From contig JAAWQX010000005.1 in assembly GCA_022800755.1 (NCBI GenBank), forward strand, positions 55,548 to 119,547: a DNA stretch of 64,000 bases, given 5' to 3'. The position numbers and the translations under genes were made by a program. The notes beneath the pieces are model-generated. The model did no database searches. It worked only from the letters and a program-made list of their open reading frames with translations, and was not told where the DNA came from. This stretch comes from Oscillospiraceae bacterium. Its GTDB lineage: Bacteria > Bacillota > Clostridia > Oscillospirales > Oscillospiraceae. Shown here piece after piece: positions 26,169 through 33,807 of this stretch (position 1 is its first letter; each line of letters opens with the position of its first letter).

Positions 26169-26218
26169 ATTCTTTTCCAGAATGGTTCATTGACTTATTA
26201 CTGACAAATGGCTATCAT
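26169..26218 (+). promoter_or_regulatory. Promoter and upstream 15-bp element of the third BaiA-like gene
   Basis: ATTCTTTTCCAGAAT (26169-26183), 6 nt, TTGACT (26190-26195), 17-nt spacer, TATCAT (26213-26218). Element, gap, -35 and spacing are the same as for the second copy. Confidence 0.78.
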
Positions 26219-26232
26219 GTTAATAGACTACT

Positions 26233-26250
26233 GTCCATATGATTATGGAC
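26233..26250 (+). promoter_or_regulatory. 5' leader inverted repeat of the third BaiA-like gene
   Basis: GTCCATA-TGAT-TATGGAC is a perfect 7-bp inverted repeat just downstream of the expected transcription start. It could be an RNA hairpin or an operator; comparison with the second copy favours RNA. Confidence 0.45.
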
Positions 26251-26274
26251 CGAGATTTTAGGAGGTATTGTCCC

Positions 26275-27051
26275 ATGGCACTGATGACTGGTAAAAACAT
26301 CTTTATTACTGGCGGCTCCCGCGGTATCGGTTTCGCTACCGCTCGTGAGGCTCTGCTGGAAGGCGCCAACGCTGTCGCGATCTGCTCTCATTACGATGAG
26401 ACCCGCGAGGCTGCGCTGAAAAAACTGAACGAGGAATTCCCCGGCCGTAATATCGTCGGCTACACGTTCGATCTGGAGACTTGCGCTGAGTCCGTGATCG
26501 GCGACGCAATGAAGGACTTCATCGCGAAGTTCCCCGATGCCGAAGGCAAGCAGCATCTGGATGCTGTCTGCTCCATCGCCGGTATCACCCACAACAACAC
26601 CGCAAAGAACATTCCCGAGGGTCTGTTTGAGAAGGTTGTCCGCGTGAACCTGATCGGCACTTGGTATGTTGACCATCAGGCCGCTTTGATCATGCGTGGT
26701 CAGAAATACGGCTCCATCGTCAACACCGCTTCCATCGCCGGCGTTTACGGTTCTTCCATGGGCTCCGGCTACGGCGCTTCCAAGGGCGGCGTCATCGGCC
26801 TGACCCGTTCCCTGGGCCGTGAGATGGCATTCTTCAATGTTCGCGTCAACGCCATCTGCCCCGGCGTCGTGAAGACCGACATGGTTATGAAGGACTGCAC
26901 CGAGGCTGCGATCGCCGCGGTCAGCGCCGGTATCGCCATGCGTCGTATGGCCGAGCCGTCCGAGCTGGCGAAGATGTTCATCTTCCTGTGCTCCGACAAC
27001 GCTTCCTACTGCGAAGCCGGTCTGTACCATGTTGACGGTTGGACGACCTGA
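26275..27051 (+). CDS. BaiA-like short-chain dehydrogenase/reductase (third copy)
   Basis: The 258-residue SDR is a close paralogue of the second copy, with the same TGGSRGIGFA loop, NTASIAG and Tyr166-x3-Lys170. The two differ mainly between about residues 195 and 225 (here VVKTDMVMKDCTEAAIAAV). This is the flexible substrate-lid region in SDRs, so the copies may act on different stereoisomers or substrates. The duplicated unit includes promoter, element and leader stem. ATG 26275 has AGGAGG upstream. Codon use again looks like that of a highly expressed gene. Confidence 0.87.
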   Translation: MALMTGKNIFITGGSRGIGFATAREALLEGANAVAICSHYDETREAALKKLNEEFPGRNIVGYTFDLETCAESVIGDAMKDFIAKFPDAEGKQHLDAVCSIAGITHNNTAKNIPEGLFEKVVRVNLIGTWYVDHQAALIMRGQKYGSIVNTASIAGVYGSSMGSGYGASKGGVIGLTRSLGREMAFFNVRVNAICPGVVKTDMVMKDCTEAAIAAVSAGIAMRRMAEPSELAKMFIFLCSDNASYCEAGLYHVDGWTT

Positions 27052-27074
27052 TTCGTTCTACACAAAACTCCAAA

Positions 27075-27103
27075 AAGGCCCCGAGCATTTCGGGGTCTTT
27101 TTT
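27075..27103 (+). terminator. Intrinsic terminator of the third BaiA-like gene
   Basis: AGGCCCCGA and TTCGGGGTCT pair around GCAT, followed by TTTTTT. Confidence 0.9.
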
Positions 27104-27193
27104 CTGTTATTTTTTCGATTTTTGTGAGATTCCGCAAGGCTTGTCTGTACAAATCCTACAAATTCTTTCTGCACTTTTCTGGAAATGGAACAC

Positions 27194-27222
27194 TTGACTT
27201 ACGCTTGTCAAAAGGTTATCAT
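27194..27222 (+). promoter_or_regulatory. Promoter of the first BaiF-like gene
   Basis: TTGACT (27194-27199), 17-nt spacer, TATCAT (27217-27222). This is the same hexamer pair as the third dehydrogenase gene. Upstream, TTTTCTGGAAAT is a looser version of the 15-bp element. The leader of about 115 nt contains the perfect hairpin GACGGTC-GTGT-GACCGTC (27289-27306). Confidence 0.75.
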
Positions 27223-27343
27223 CATAAAGAAGAGAACATGGGCAATGCTATGCCGATTGTCCGGTTTTTCGTGCTTTTGTAACGAACTGACGGTCGTGTG
27301 ACCGTCTGGAGAGTTAAACACATTTTGAAAGGAAGTTTTTGCA

Positions 27344-28696
27344 ATGACTGTTGTCAACAACGTACTGCATCAGGATTTCGCCGCTTATCCCAAGTTCGGC
27401 GTTCTCCAGGGTGTCAAGGTCTTCGTGACCGGCACCAATATCGCCGGCCCCTTCGCCGCCTGCCTGATGGCTGAAATGGGCGCGCAGGTCGTGCAAGCTG
27501 AGATGCCCAAGATCCCCTGCCAGACCCGTGGTACCTACTCCTGGGCACAGAACCATCGTAACTGCTATGCTATCACCCTGAACGCTGCTACCGCTCGCGG
27601 CAAGGAGCTGTTCCTGAAGGGCATCGAGTGGGCTGACATTTGGATCGAGGCCGGCCGTCCCGGCGGCTACGAGAAGCGCGGCCTGTCCGACGAAGTGTGC
27701 TGGGAGCACAACAAGAAGCTCTCCATCGTCCACGTTTCCGGTTACGGCCAGTTCGGCCCCTATAAGGACAAGGCTTCCTACGACGTGTCCGGCCAGGCTA
27801 TGGGCGGCTATATGTACATGAACGGCGTATCCCCCACTTCCGGCCCGTTGAAGGTCAATCCCTACCTGTCCGACTATGTCACCGCTTACAATACCTGCAT
27901 CGTCGCTCTGGCAGGCTACATCCATGCCAAGAACTTCGGCGAAGGCGATTCCTGCGACGTGGCACAGTACGACAACATGTTCCGTCTGATGGATAACTTC
28001 CCCGCCAAGTGGTTCAACAAGGGCGGTATCCCCGGCCCCGGCGAGCCCGTTCCCGAGCGTACCGGCAACAAGGCCGATATGGCTTGCTGCTTCTCTTTCT
28101 ACGACACCAAAGACGGCTCCGCCATCTTTGTCGGCATGACTGGCGTTGGCCCCGTAGAGCGCGGCTATCCCATCATCGGTATGCCCGCTCCCTCCGCTGA
28201 GGAAGGCGCTGAAATTCCCATCGGCTGCACCGGTCTGCCCCTGTTCGATCCCCGCGGTGCTAAGGCTGAGAAACTCATGGAAGAGTTCTGCGCTGCCCGC
28301 ACCGCTGCCGAGCTGGAGAAGATTTTTGACGATGCCGGCATCCCCAACCAGAGAGCTTACGGCCCCAACGACATTCTCGCCGATCCTCAGTTCGAGGCCC
28401 GCGAGAACATCGTGGAGTGGGAAGACACCGTTTACGGCCCCATGAAGGGCATCGGCATCACCAACCGCTTCACCAAGAACCCCTCCAAGATCGTCGCTTC
28501 CGCTCCCTGCCTGGGCGAGCACAACCGCGAGATCTTCAAGCTGTGGGGCTTCTCCGATGCTGACATCGACGATATGTATGCCAAGGGCGAAGTCGCTACT
28601 TGGGACGCAGCTACTACCGCGAAGGTCAAGCTGCTCAAGGAGTGGGGCTTCTTCTGGGATCCTGAGCGTCAGTGCAAGCGCATCGGTCTGGAGTAA
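27344..28696 (+). CDS. BaiF/CaiB-like class III CoA transferase (first copy)
   Basis: This 450-residue class III CoA transferase would move CoA between acyl-CoA and a free acid. It begins KFGVLQGVKVFVTGTNIAGPFAA, as in CaiB and BaiF. It has WADIWIEAGRPGGYEKRGLSDEV and VHVSGYGQFGPY. The expected catalytic aspartate is in DSCDVAQYD (Asp205), matching the family Asp that forms the acyl-CoA anhydride. The overall pattern, including CFSFYDTKDGSAIFVGMTG, recalls BaiF more than CaiB, but that is by eye. It is about 25 residues longer than BaiF. It has its own promoter and terminator, and its codon bias suggests high expression. Confidence 0.87.
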   Translation: MTVVNNVLHQDFAAYPKFGVLQGVKVFVTGTNIAGPFAACLMAEMGAQVVQAEMPKIPCQTRGTYSWAQNHRNCYAITLNAATARGKELFLKGIEWADIWIEAGRPGGYEKRGLSDEVCWEHNKKLSIVHVSGYGQFGPYKDKASYDVSGQAMGGYMYMNGVSPTSGPLKVNPYLSDYVTAYNTCIVALAGYIHAKNFGEGDSCDVAQYDNMFRLMDNFPAKWFNKGGIPGPGEPVPERTGNKADMACCFSFYDTKDGSAIFVGMTGVGPVERGYPIIGMPAPSAEEGAEIPIGCTGLPLFDPRGAKAEKLMEEFCAARTAAELEKIFDDAGIPNQRAYGPNDILADPQFEARENIVEWEDTVYGPMKGIGITNRFTKNPSKIVASAPCLGEHNREIFKLWGFSDADIDDMYAKGEVATWDAATTAKVKLLKEWGFFWDPERQCKRIGLE

Positions 28697-28720
28697 TTTT
28701 TCCAAATCGCAAACGAAATC

Positions 28721-28753
28721 AAAGGTGCTGTGGATATTCCACAGCACCTTTTT
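28721..28753 (+). terminator. Intrinsic terminator of the first BaiF-like gene
   Basis: AAAGGTGCTGTGGA and TCCACAGCACCTTT form a 14-bp stem with a TAT loop and a T-tail. Confidence 0.93.
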
Positions 28754-28811
28754 CGTCGATTTGTCATACGTACTGCACATTTTTTTGTGAAGTATTTTCT
28801 ACCTATTTTGT

Positions 28812-28840
28812 TTGCCTTTCTCATAAAAATAATTTATCAT
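28812..28840 (+). promoter_or_regulatory. Promoter of the second BaiF-like gene
   Basis: TTGCCT (28812-28817), 17-nt spacer, TATCAT (28835-28840). The -10 is the same as for the third BaiA-like and first BaiF-like genes; the -35 differs. Confidence 0.68.
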
Positions 28841-28916
28841 AGTATTAGGAGAGCTTAGAACACCCGTTTCAAATGTACTCGGACGTCCCTCCAAAAAAAC
28901 TGAAAGGAAGTAACAA

Positions 28917-30290
28917 ATGAAAGTATTTCACAATGCTCTGAACCAGAAGTTTTCTGAATACCCTCAATTCGGCGTCCTGCGTGGCGTCAAGGTCTTCTTG
29001 ACCGCCACGAACATCGCCGCACCCTTTGCCGGTTCTCTGATGGCCGAGATGGGCGCGCAGGTCCTGCGTGTTGAAGCCCCCAACATTGCCTGCACTTCCC
29101 GCGGTACCACGATGTGCGCCCAGCAGCACCGCAACGAATACTCCATTACGCTGAACACTGCTACCAAGCGTGGTCAGGAATTGTTTATGAAGGGTATCGA
29201 GTGGGCTGACATCTGGATTGAGGCCAGCCGCCCCGGTTCCTACGACAAGCGCGGCCTGACGGACGAAGCCTGCTGGGCGGTCAATCCCAAACTGGCAATT
29301 GTACATGTTTCCGGCTACGGCCAATTCGGCCCCTATAAGGACAAAGCTTCTTATGACGTGTCCGGCCAGGCCATGGGCGGCTATATGTACGTCAACGGTA
29401 TGTCCCCCACCTCCAGCCCCATGAAGGTCAACCCCTCCCTGTCCGACTATATGACCGCTTACAACGCTTGCATCTGTGCCCTTGCCGGCCATATCCACGC
29501 GCTGAAATGGGGCGAGGGTGATTCCTGTGACATCGCCCAGTATGAGCATATGTTCAAGCTGCTGGAGAACTACCCCTCCGTGTGGTTCAACAAAGGGTAT
29601 CCCAAAGCCGGCGAACCTGTACCTTACCGCACCGGCAATAAACATGATGTGTCCGCCTGCTTCTCCTTCTACGACACCAAGGATGGCTCCGCCATCTTCG
29701 TCGGCATGGTCGGTCAGGGTCCCACCGCCCGCGGTTTCCCGATGATCGGCATGCCCGCTCCCGGCAGCGCTGAGAAGGTTCCCGGCTGCCCCGAAGGCGC
29801 CGATACCGTCGACGGAAAGTGCACCGGATACCCCCTGTTTGACCCCCGCGGCGCAAGAGCAGACGCCCTGCTGGAAAAATTCTGCGCCGAGCGCACTGCT
29901 GCCGAATTGGAAAAGATTTTTGAAGAAGCAAGTATTCCCTGCCAGAAAGTATTCGGCCCGGAAGATATTCTGAACGACCCGCAGTTCGAGGCCCGTGAGA
30001 ATATCGCAGAGTGGGAAGATCAGGTCTACGGTCCCATGAAAGGCATCGGCGTCATCAATAAGTTTAAGAAGCACCCCTCTGACATCGTCTGCGCCGCGCC
30101 GCTGTTCGGCGAGCACAACCGCGAAGTCTTCAAGATTTGGGGGTTGTCCGATGCGGAGATCGACGATATGTACGCCAAGGGCGAAGCCGCCCAGTGGTCC
30201 GCCGCCGATACCGCCCGGAACAAGATGCTCAAGGAGTGGGGCTATTTCTGGGATCCCGAGCGTCAAGCAAAGCGCATCGGCCTGGAGTAA
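28917..30290 (+). CDS. BaiF/CaiB-like class III CoA transferase (second copy)
   Basis: The 457-residue paralogue shares the whole layout with the first copy: FGVLRGVKVFLTATNIAAPFAG, WADIWIEASRPGSYDKRGLTDEA, VSGYGQFGPYKDKASYDVSGQAM and the catalytic Asp205 in DSCDIAQYE. It has a small extra loop near residue 285-300 (PGCPEGADTVDGKCTGYPL) where the first copy is shorter. The two probably act on different acyl donors or acceptors. It is transcribed alone; GAAAGGAAG precedes the ATG. In BaiF/BaiK-bearing species two CoA transferases also occur, which fits the pattern. Confidence 0.87.
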   Translation: MKVFHNALNQKFSEYPQFGVLRGVKVFLTATNIAAPFAGSLMAEMGAQVLRVEAPNIACTSRGTTMCAQQHRNEYSITLNTATKRGQELFMKGIEWADIWIEASRPGSYDKRGLTDEACWAVNPKLAIVHVSGYGQFGPYKDKASYDVSGQAMGGYMYVNGMSPTSSPMKVNPSLSDYMTAYNACICALAGHIHALKWGEGDSCDIAQYEHMFKLLENYPSVWFNKGYPKAGEPVPYRTGNKHDVSACFSFYDTKDGSAIFVGMVGQGPTARGFPMIGMPAPGSAEKVPGCPEGADTVDGKCTGYPLFDPRGARADALLEKFCAERTAAELEKIFEEASIPCQKVFGPEDILNDPQFEARENIAEWEDQVYGPMKGIGVINKFKKHPSDIVCAAPLFGEHNREVFKIWGLSDAEIDDMYAKGEAAQWSAADTARNKMLKEWGYFWDPERQAKRIGLE

Positions 30291-30306
30291 TTTGACTGCA
30301 TATAAA

Positions 30307-30336
30307 AAAGACCGCCTGTGGGCGGTCTTTTTTTGC
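30307..30336 (+). terminator. Intrinsic terminator of the second BaiF-like gene
   Basis: AAAGACCGCC and GGCGGTCTTT pair around TGTG, followed by TTTT. It closes the bai-like region. Confidence 0.92.
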
Positions 30337-30398
30337 TCTTTTCTCCCAAGGTAAACTATGTTAAACTATGAGAAATCAACGATAAAGGAGCCACCATT

Positions 30399-31031
30399 AT
30401 GCATATTCCCGCCTGCGCCACCACTGAACTTGAGATCCTCACCTTTGACGACGCCTGCCAGCACTCTCCCCTGTCCGAGACCTACAACCGGGACCGCTGG
30501 CTGTACATCCCGGATTTTTACTCCGAGTACCGTTATGTCCTGGGCACCCGGGGGCAGCGGCCGCTCATCTGCATCGGCATCAACCCCTCCACCGCCGCGC
30601 CGGGCGCGCTGGACAATACGCTGAAATCCGTGGAGCGCATCGCCCTGGCCAATGGCTTTGACAGCTTCACCATGTTCAACGTCTACGCCCAGCGGGCCAC
30701 CCGGCCGGAGGACATGGAGCGCACTTGGAACGAGGCCCTGCACCGGGAAAATATGAAGGCGTTCGACTTCGTACTCAGCCAGTGCGAGACGCCTACGGTC
30801 TGGGCGGCCTGGGGGAACATCATCGAGACACGGCCGTATCTGCCCCTGTGCGTCCGGGATATGATCGCCATTGGCATGGAGCACAGCGCGCAATGGGTCT
30901 GCGCCGGGAAAATCTCCAAAAAAGGCCACCCCCACCACCCGCTGTACCTGCGAAAAGATGAACCGGTGCGGCCTTTTGACATTGAGGGATACATCGCCTC
31001 CATGCTGCCGAAACAGCCGGCTGTTGTGTGA
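30399..31031 (+). CDS. DUF1643 domain protein
   Basis: The 210-residue protein fits the DUF1643 family. It has RYVLGTRGQRPLICIGINPSTA (the family's usual opening of the domain), TMFNVYAQRATRPEDM and AAWGNII. A C-terminal CAGKISKKGHPHHPLYLRKD has the conserved GHPxHPLY. The biochemical function of this family is unknown to me. It sits alone between the terminator of the BaiF-like gene and the promoter of the SPFH operon. GGAGCC lies upstream of the ATG. Confidence 0.8.
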   Translation: MHIPACATTELEILTFDDACQHSPLSETYNRDRWLYIPDFYSEYRYVLGTRGQRPLICIGINPSTAAPGALDNTLKSVERIALANGFDSFTMFNVYAQRATRPEDMERTWNEALHRENMKAFDFVLSQCETPTVWAAWGNIIETRPYLPLCVRDMIAIGMEHSAQWVCAGKISKKGHPHHPLYLRKDEPVRPFDIEGYIASMLPKQPAVV

Positions 31032-31059
31032 TATCGCGGAGAAAATATTTCCCGCCCTC

Positions 31060-31088
31060 TTGACAGTTGCGGTTCAAAGTGATATTAT
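31060..31088 (+). promoter_or_regulatory. Promoter of the SPFH operon
   Basis: TTGACA (31060-31065), 17-nt spacer, TATTAT (31083-31088), 32 nt ahead of the SPFH gene. AAAGAGGGGG serves as ribosome binding site. Confidence 0.88.
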
Positions 31089-31120
31089 TTTGATATCATT
31101 CGAAAGAGGGGGCGTTTTCT

Positions 31121-32152
31121 ATGGAAGAACGCAAGCAAATCAATGAAGAGAAAATCATCAGGGGAAAACCCGGCATCCCGATGCTGATTTTGGGAATCAT
31201 CCTGCTGCCCGCCGCGTTGTTCGGGCTGATCCTCGGCATCCAGATGACCGCATGGGGCGCGGGCAGGTTCCAGACGGTACTCGGCGTAGTCCTCGCGGTC
31301 ATCAGCGGGATCTATCTGTGCCTGTGCTGGGTACCGTTCGCGGGTTTGAAAGTCATCCGGCCCAATGAAGCGCTGGTCCTCACGCTGTTCGGCAAATACT
31401 ACGGCACCCTGCGGGAACCGGGCATCTTTTTCGTCAATCCTTTCGTCGCTGCCGTAAACCCCACCATCGAGGGCGGCGAAGCGGAAGCCGGCGTCGCCGG
31501 AGACCTGTCCAGCATGAAATTCAGTTTCGGCGGCGCGAAGAAAAAGGATTCCGCCGGCGGCAAAAAAGTATCCCTCAAGGCGCTCACCCTGAACAACGGC
31601 AAACAAAAAATCAACGACCAGCTGGGCAATCCCATCGAGATCGGCATTGTGGTCATCTGGCGGGTGCAAAATACCGCGAAAGCTGTATTTAATGTGGACA
31701 ATTACATGGAATTTCTGTCCATTCAGGCGGATTCCGCCCTGCGGAATATCGTGCGGCTGTACCCCTACGACATCGCGGACACGGAGGAGGACGAATGTTC
31801 CCTTCGGGGCAGCAGCCAGAAAGTCGCCGCTGAATTGAAAGCGGAGATCCAAGACAAAGTAGAAGTAGCGGGGCTGGAAATTCTCGAAGCCCGCATCACC
31901 CATCTGGCCTACGCGCCGGAGATCGCCGCGGCGATGCTCCAGCGGCAGCAGGCTTCCGCCATCATCGACGCCCGGAAAATGATCGTGGACGGTGCCGTGG
32001 GCATGGTGGAAATGGCCTTGGAAAAGCTGAATGAGAATCAAATCGTGCAGCTGGACGAGGAACGCAAGGCCGCTATGGTGTCGAATCTACTGGTAGTCCT
32101 GTGCGGCAGTAAGGACGCCCAGCCGATCGTGAATTCGGGGTCACTTTATTAA
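31121..32152 (+). CDS. SPFH/band-7 domain membrane protein
   Basis: The 343-residue protein has two N-terminal membrane helices (about residues 18-45 and 50-72). An SPFH domain follows, recognisable from [36 protein letters not shown] and [19 protein letters not shown]. The C-terminal half is a charged helical region ([24 protein letters not shown]), typical of flotillin/stomatin-like proteins. SPFH proteins oligomerise at membranes and often pair with a membrane protease. Here it is followed 9 nt later by YhfC, a predicted intramembrane protease, which fits. Confidence 0.9.
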   Translation: MEERKQINEEKIIRGKPGIPMLILGIILLPAALFGLILGIQMTAWGAGRFQTVLGVVLAVISGIYLCLCWVPFAGLKVIRPNEALVLTLFGKYYGTLREPGIFFVNPFVAAVNPTIEGGEAEAGVAGDLSSMKFSFGGAKKKDSAGGKKVSLKALTLNNGKQKINDQLGNPIEIGIVVIWRVQNTAKAVFNVDNYMEFLSIQADSALRNIVRLYPYDIADTEEDECSLRGSSQKVAAELKAEIQDKVEVAGLEILEARITHLAYAPEIAAAMLQRQQASAIIDARKMIVDGAVGMVEMALEKLNENQIVQLDEERKAAMVSNLLVVLCGSKDAQPIVNSGSLY

Positions 32153-32161
32153 GGAGCAGTT

Positions 32162-32992
32162 ATGATTCAAACATCTTCTATCATCGCTATGGCCGCGGCG
32201 GGGCTGATTTGCACGCTGTATCCCCTCCTTTTGCTGGTTTTCTGGCGCAAAAAGGCCAACGCGCCCCTCGCGCCGTTTTTCGTGGGCGCGGGAACGTTTA
32301 TCCTGTTCGCCATGGTGCTGGAAGCCCTGTGCCATCAGGTGTGTCTCATGGGGGACAACGCCGTGGCCCGGGCGATTCGGGGCAGCGTCGTGCTCTACAC
32401 GCTCTACGGCGGGTTCGCCGCAGGTATCTTCGAGGAGACTGGGCGGTTCGTGGCGTTCAAGCTCATGAAAAAGCACGACTGCCGGGAAACCGCTATCACC
32501 TACGGCATCGGGCACGGCGGCGGCGAGGCGATTCTCATTGTGGGCGTCAATATGCTGGTCTTCGCGGGTATGTCTTTGATCCTCAACCGCGCCGGTACCC
32601 TTGATCTGGGCATCATCGGCGGGCCGGATGGCCCGACAGCCGCATTTGCCGGCGATGCGGACGGTGCTCTGCTGGGCACCTTGCAGGGGATCACACCTGC
32701 GAACTGCGCCCTCGCCACCTACGAGCGGCTGGTCACCGTGCTGTTCCACATTGCCCTGTCCGTTCTGGTGTTCGCCGCGGCACGGCGGCCGGGCAAGCTG
32801 TGGCTGTATCCCGTGGCCGTTTTGCTCCACGCCAGTGTGGACTTCATCGCCGTGCTGTTCCAGCTGGGAATGATCAAGAGTCTGCTGCTCACGGAAGTGT
32901 TCATCACGGTTTATACCGCGTTGGTCATCTGCTTCGCCCTGTGGGTATGGAAGCGGATGGAAGCCGCCCCGAAAGAGGAGGAACCGGAATGA
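32162..32992 (+). CDS. YhfC-family predicted intramembrane metalloprotease
   Basis: The 276-residue polytopic membrane protein has about seven or eight helices. It carries the YhfC pattern FEETGRFVAF near residue 90, YGIGHGGGEAI near residue 120 and LLHASVDF near residue 222. The Glu-Glu and His positions resemble the CPBP/YhfC intramembrane protease active site. The substrate is unknown. It overlaps the next small membrane protein by 4 nt (ATGA), so the two are made together, downstream of the SPFH gene. Confidence 0.87.
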   Translation: MIQTSSIIAMAAAGLICTLYPLLLLVFWRKKANAPLAPFFVGAGTFILFAMVLEALCHQVCLMGDNAVARAIRGSVVLYTLYGGFAAGIFEETGRFVAFKLMKKHDCRETAITYGIGHGGGEAILIVGVNMLVFAGMSLILNRAGTLDLGIIGGPDGPTAAFAGDADGALLGTLQGITPANCALATYERLVTVLFHIALSVLVFAAARRPGKLWLYPVAVLLHASVDFIAVLFQLGMIKSLLLTEVFITVYTALVICFALWVWKRMEAAPKEEEPE

Positions 32993-33207
32993 AAAAACTC
33001 ATCGCGCCCTTTCTCATCATGCTGGCGGTGGTCCTGTGCTACGGCGGCTATGCGTTGGTATGCCTGCTGTTCCCCGGACTGCCGTGGTTCATCAAACTCA
33101 TTGCGGTAGGCATCATGCTGGCACTTTCCGGCACGATGATCGCCATGTATTTAGAGCGCCGGGACGAAGTCAAGTCTGGCGAGGAAGACGATTTGGACCA
33201 ATATTAA
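32989..33207 (+). CDS. Small two-helix membrane protein
   Basis: This 72-residue protein has two predicted membrane helices (about 4-26 and 33-52) and an acidic tail (SGEEDDLDQY). It begins at ATG 32989, inside the stop of the YhfC gene, with GAGGAGGAA just upstream. I do not recognise a family. Its position suggests a partner or substrate of the SPFH/YhfC proteins. Confidence 0.75.
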   Translation: MKKLIAPFLIMLAVVLCYGGYALVCLLFPGLPWFIKLIAVGIMLALSGTMIAMYLERRDEVKSGEEDDLDQY

Positions 33208-33220
33208 GGAGGAATTTGTT

Positions 33221-33532
33221 ATGTTGATCGTTACCACCGATTATATCACCGGAAAGGACCTGGAAATGCTGGGTCTGGTCAAAGGCAGCACCATCCAGAC
33301 CAAAAATGTGGGCCGGGATATCTCCCAGAGCTTCAAGACCCTGGTGGGCGGCGAGTTGAAAAGCTACAACGAGATGATGAACGACGCCCGCGCCCTAGCC
33401 ACCAAACGTATGGTGGAAGAGGCCGAAGCAATGGGCGCCGACGCCATCGTGGGCGTGCGCTACGCCTCCGCCGCCATCATGCAGGGCGCCGCGGAAGCCA
33501 TCGCGTATGGCACAGCGGTAAAGTTCATTTGA
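33221..33532 (+). CDS. YbjQ/DUF74 (heavy-metal-binding domain) family protein
   Basis: This 103-residue single-domain protein carries the family pattern: GLVKGSTIQTKNVGRDISQSFKTLVGGE-type sequence, NEMMNDARALATKRMVEEAEAMGADAIVGVRY and a C-terminal AYGTAVKF. Family members form pentamers in structures, but their role is not established. It is the fourth gene of the SPFH run, 13 nt after the small membrane protein, with AAGGAGG upstream. Confidence 0.9.
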   Translation: MLIVTTDYITGKDLEMLGLVKGSTIQTKNVGRDISQSFKTLVGGELKSYNEMMNDARALATKRMVEEAEAMGADAIVGVRYASAAIMQGAAEAIAYGTAVKFI

Positions 33533-33619
33533 ACGCATATCATCCATGCGTAGCATGGATGTAAAACGGCCGCGGCGTGTCGCGGCGAATTCTACGAAAC
33601 AAGAAAGGAGGACCTGCCC

Positions 33620-33802
33620 ATGGCAGACAGCGAAAAAGCAAAAAAGCAGGTCCCCCTGCGCATTTCCGCTTCCCTGTGGAACGATCTGTCCCAGTGGGCG
33701 GAGGACGAGTTCCGCTCCATCAACGGGCAGATCGAGTATCTGCTCACGGAATGCGTGAAACAGCACAAGAAAAACGGCGGCACTGTGCCAAAGGACCTGT
33801 GA
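33620..33802 (+). CDS. Arc-type ribbon-helix-helix small protein
   Basis: The 60-residue protein reads KKQVPLRISASLWNDLSQWA and then INGQIEYLLTECVKQHKKN. This is an Arc-like ribbon-helix-helix sequence of the kind often found beside SPFH genes in Firmicutes. It could bind DNA as a dimer and regulate this operon, or use the fold for protein contacts. AAGGAGG lies 9 nt upstream of the ATG. A terminator follows directly and closes the group. Confidence 0.82.
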   Translation: MADSEKAKKQVPLRISASLWNDLSQWAEDEFRSINGQIEYLLTECVKQHKKNGGTVPKDL

Positions 33803-33807
33803 ACCGA

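Noticed and set aside
24356..27051. Fatty-acid synthesis FabG enzymes
   Set aside because: The three SDRs resemble FabG in general fold, but no acpP, fabF or fabD gene is near, and they sit between a CoA ligase and CoA transferases with BaiA-like sequence patterns.
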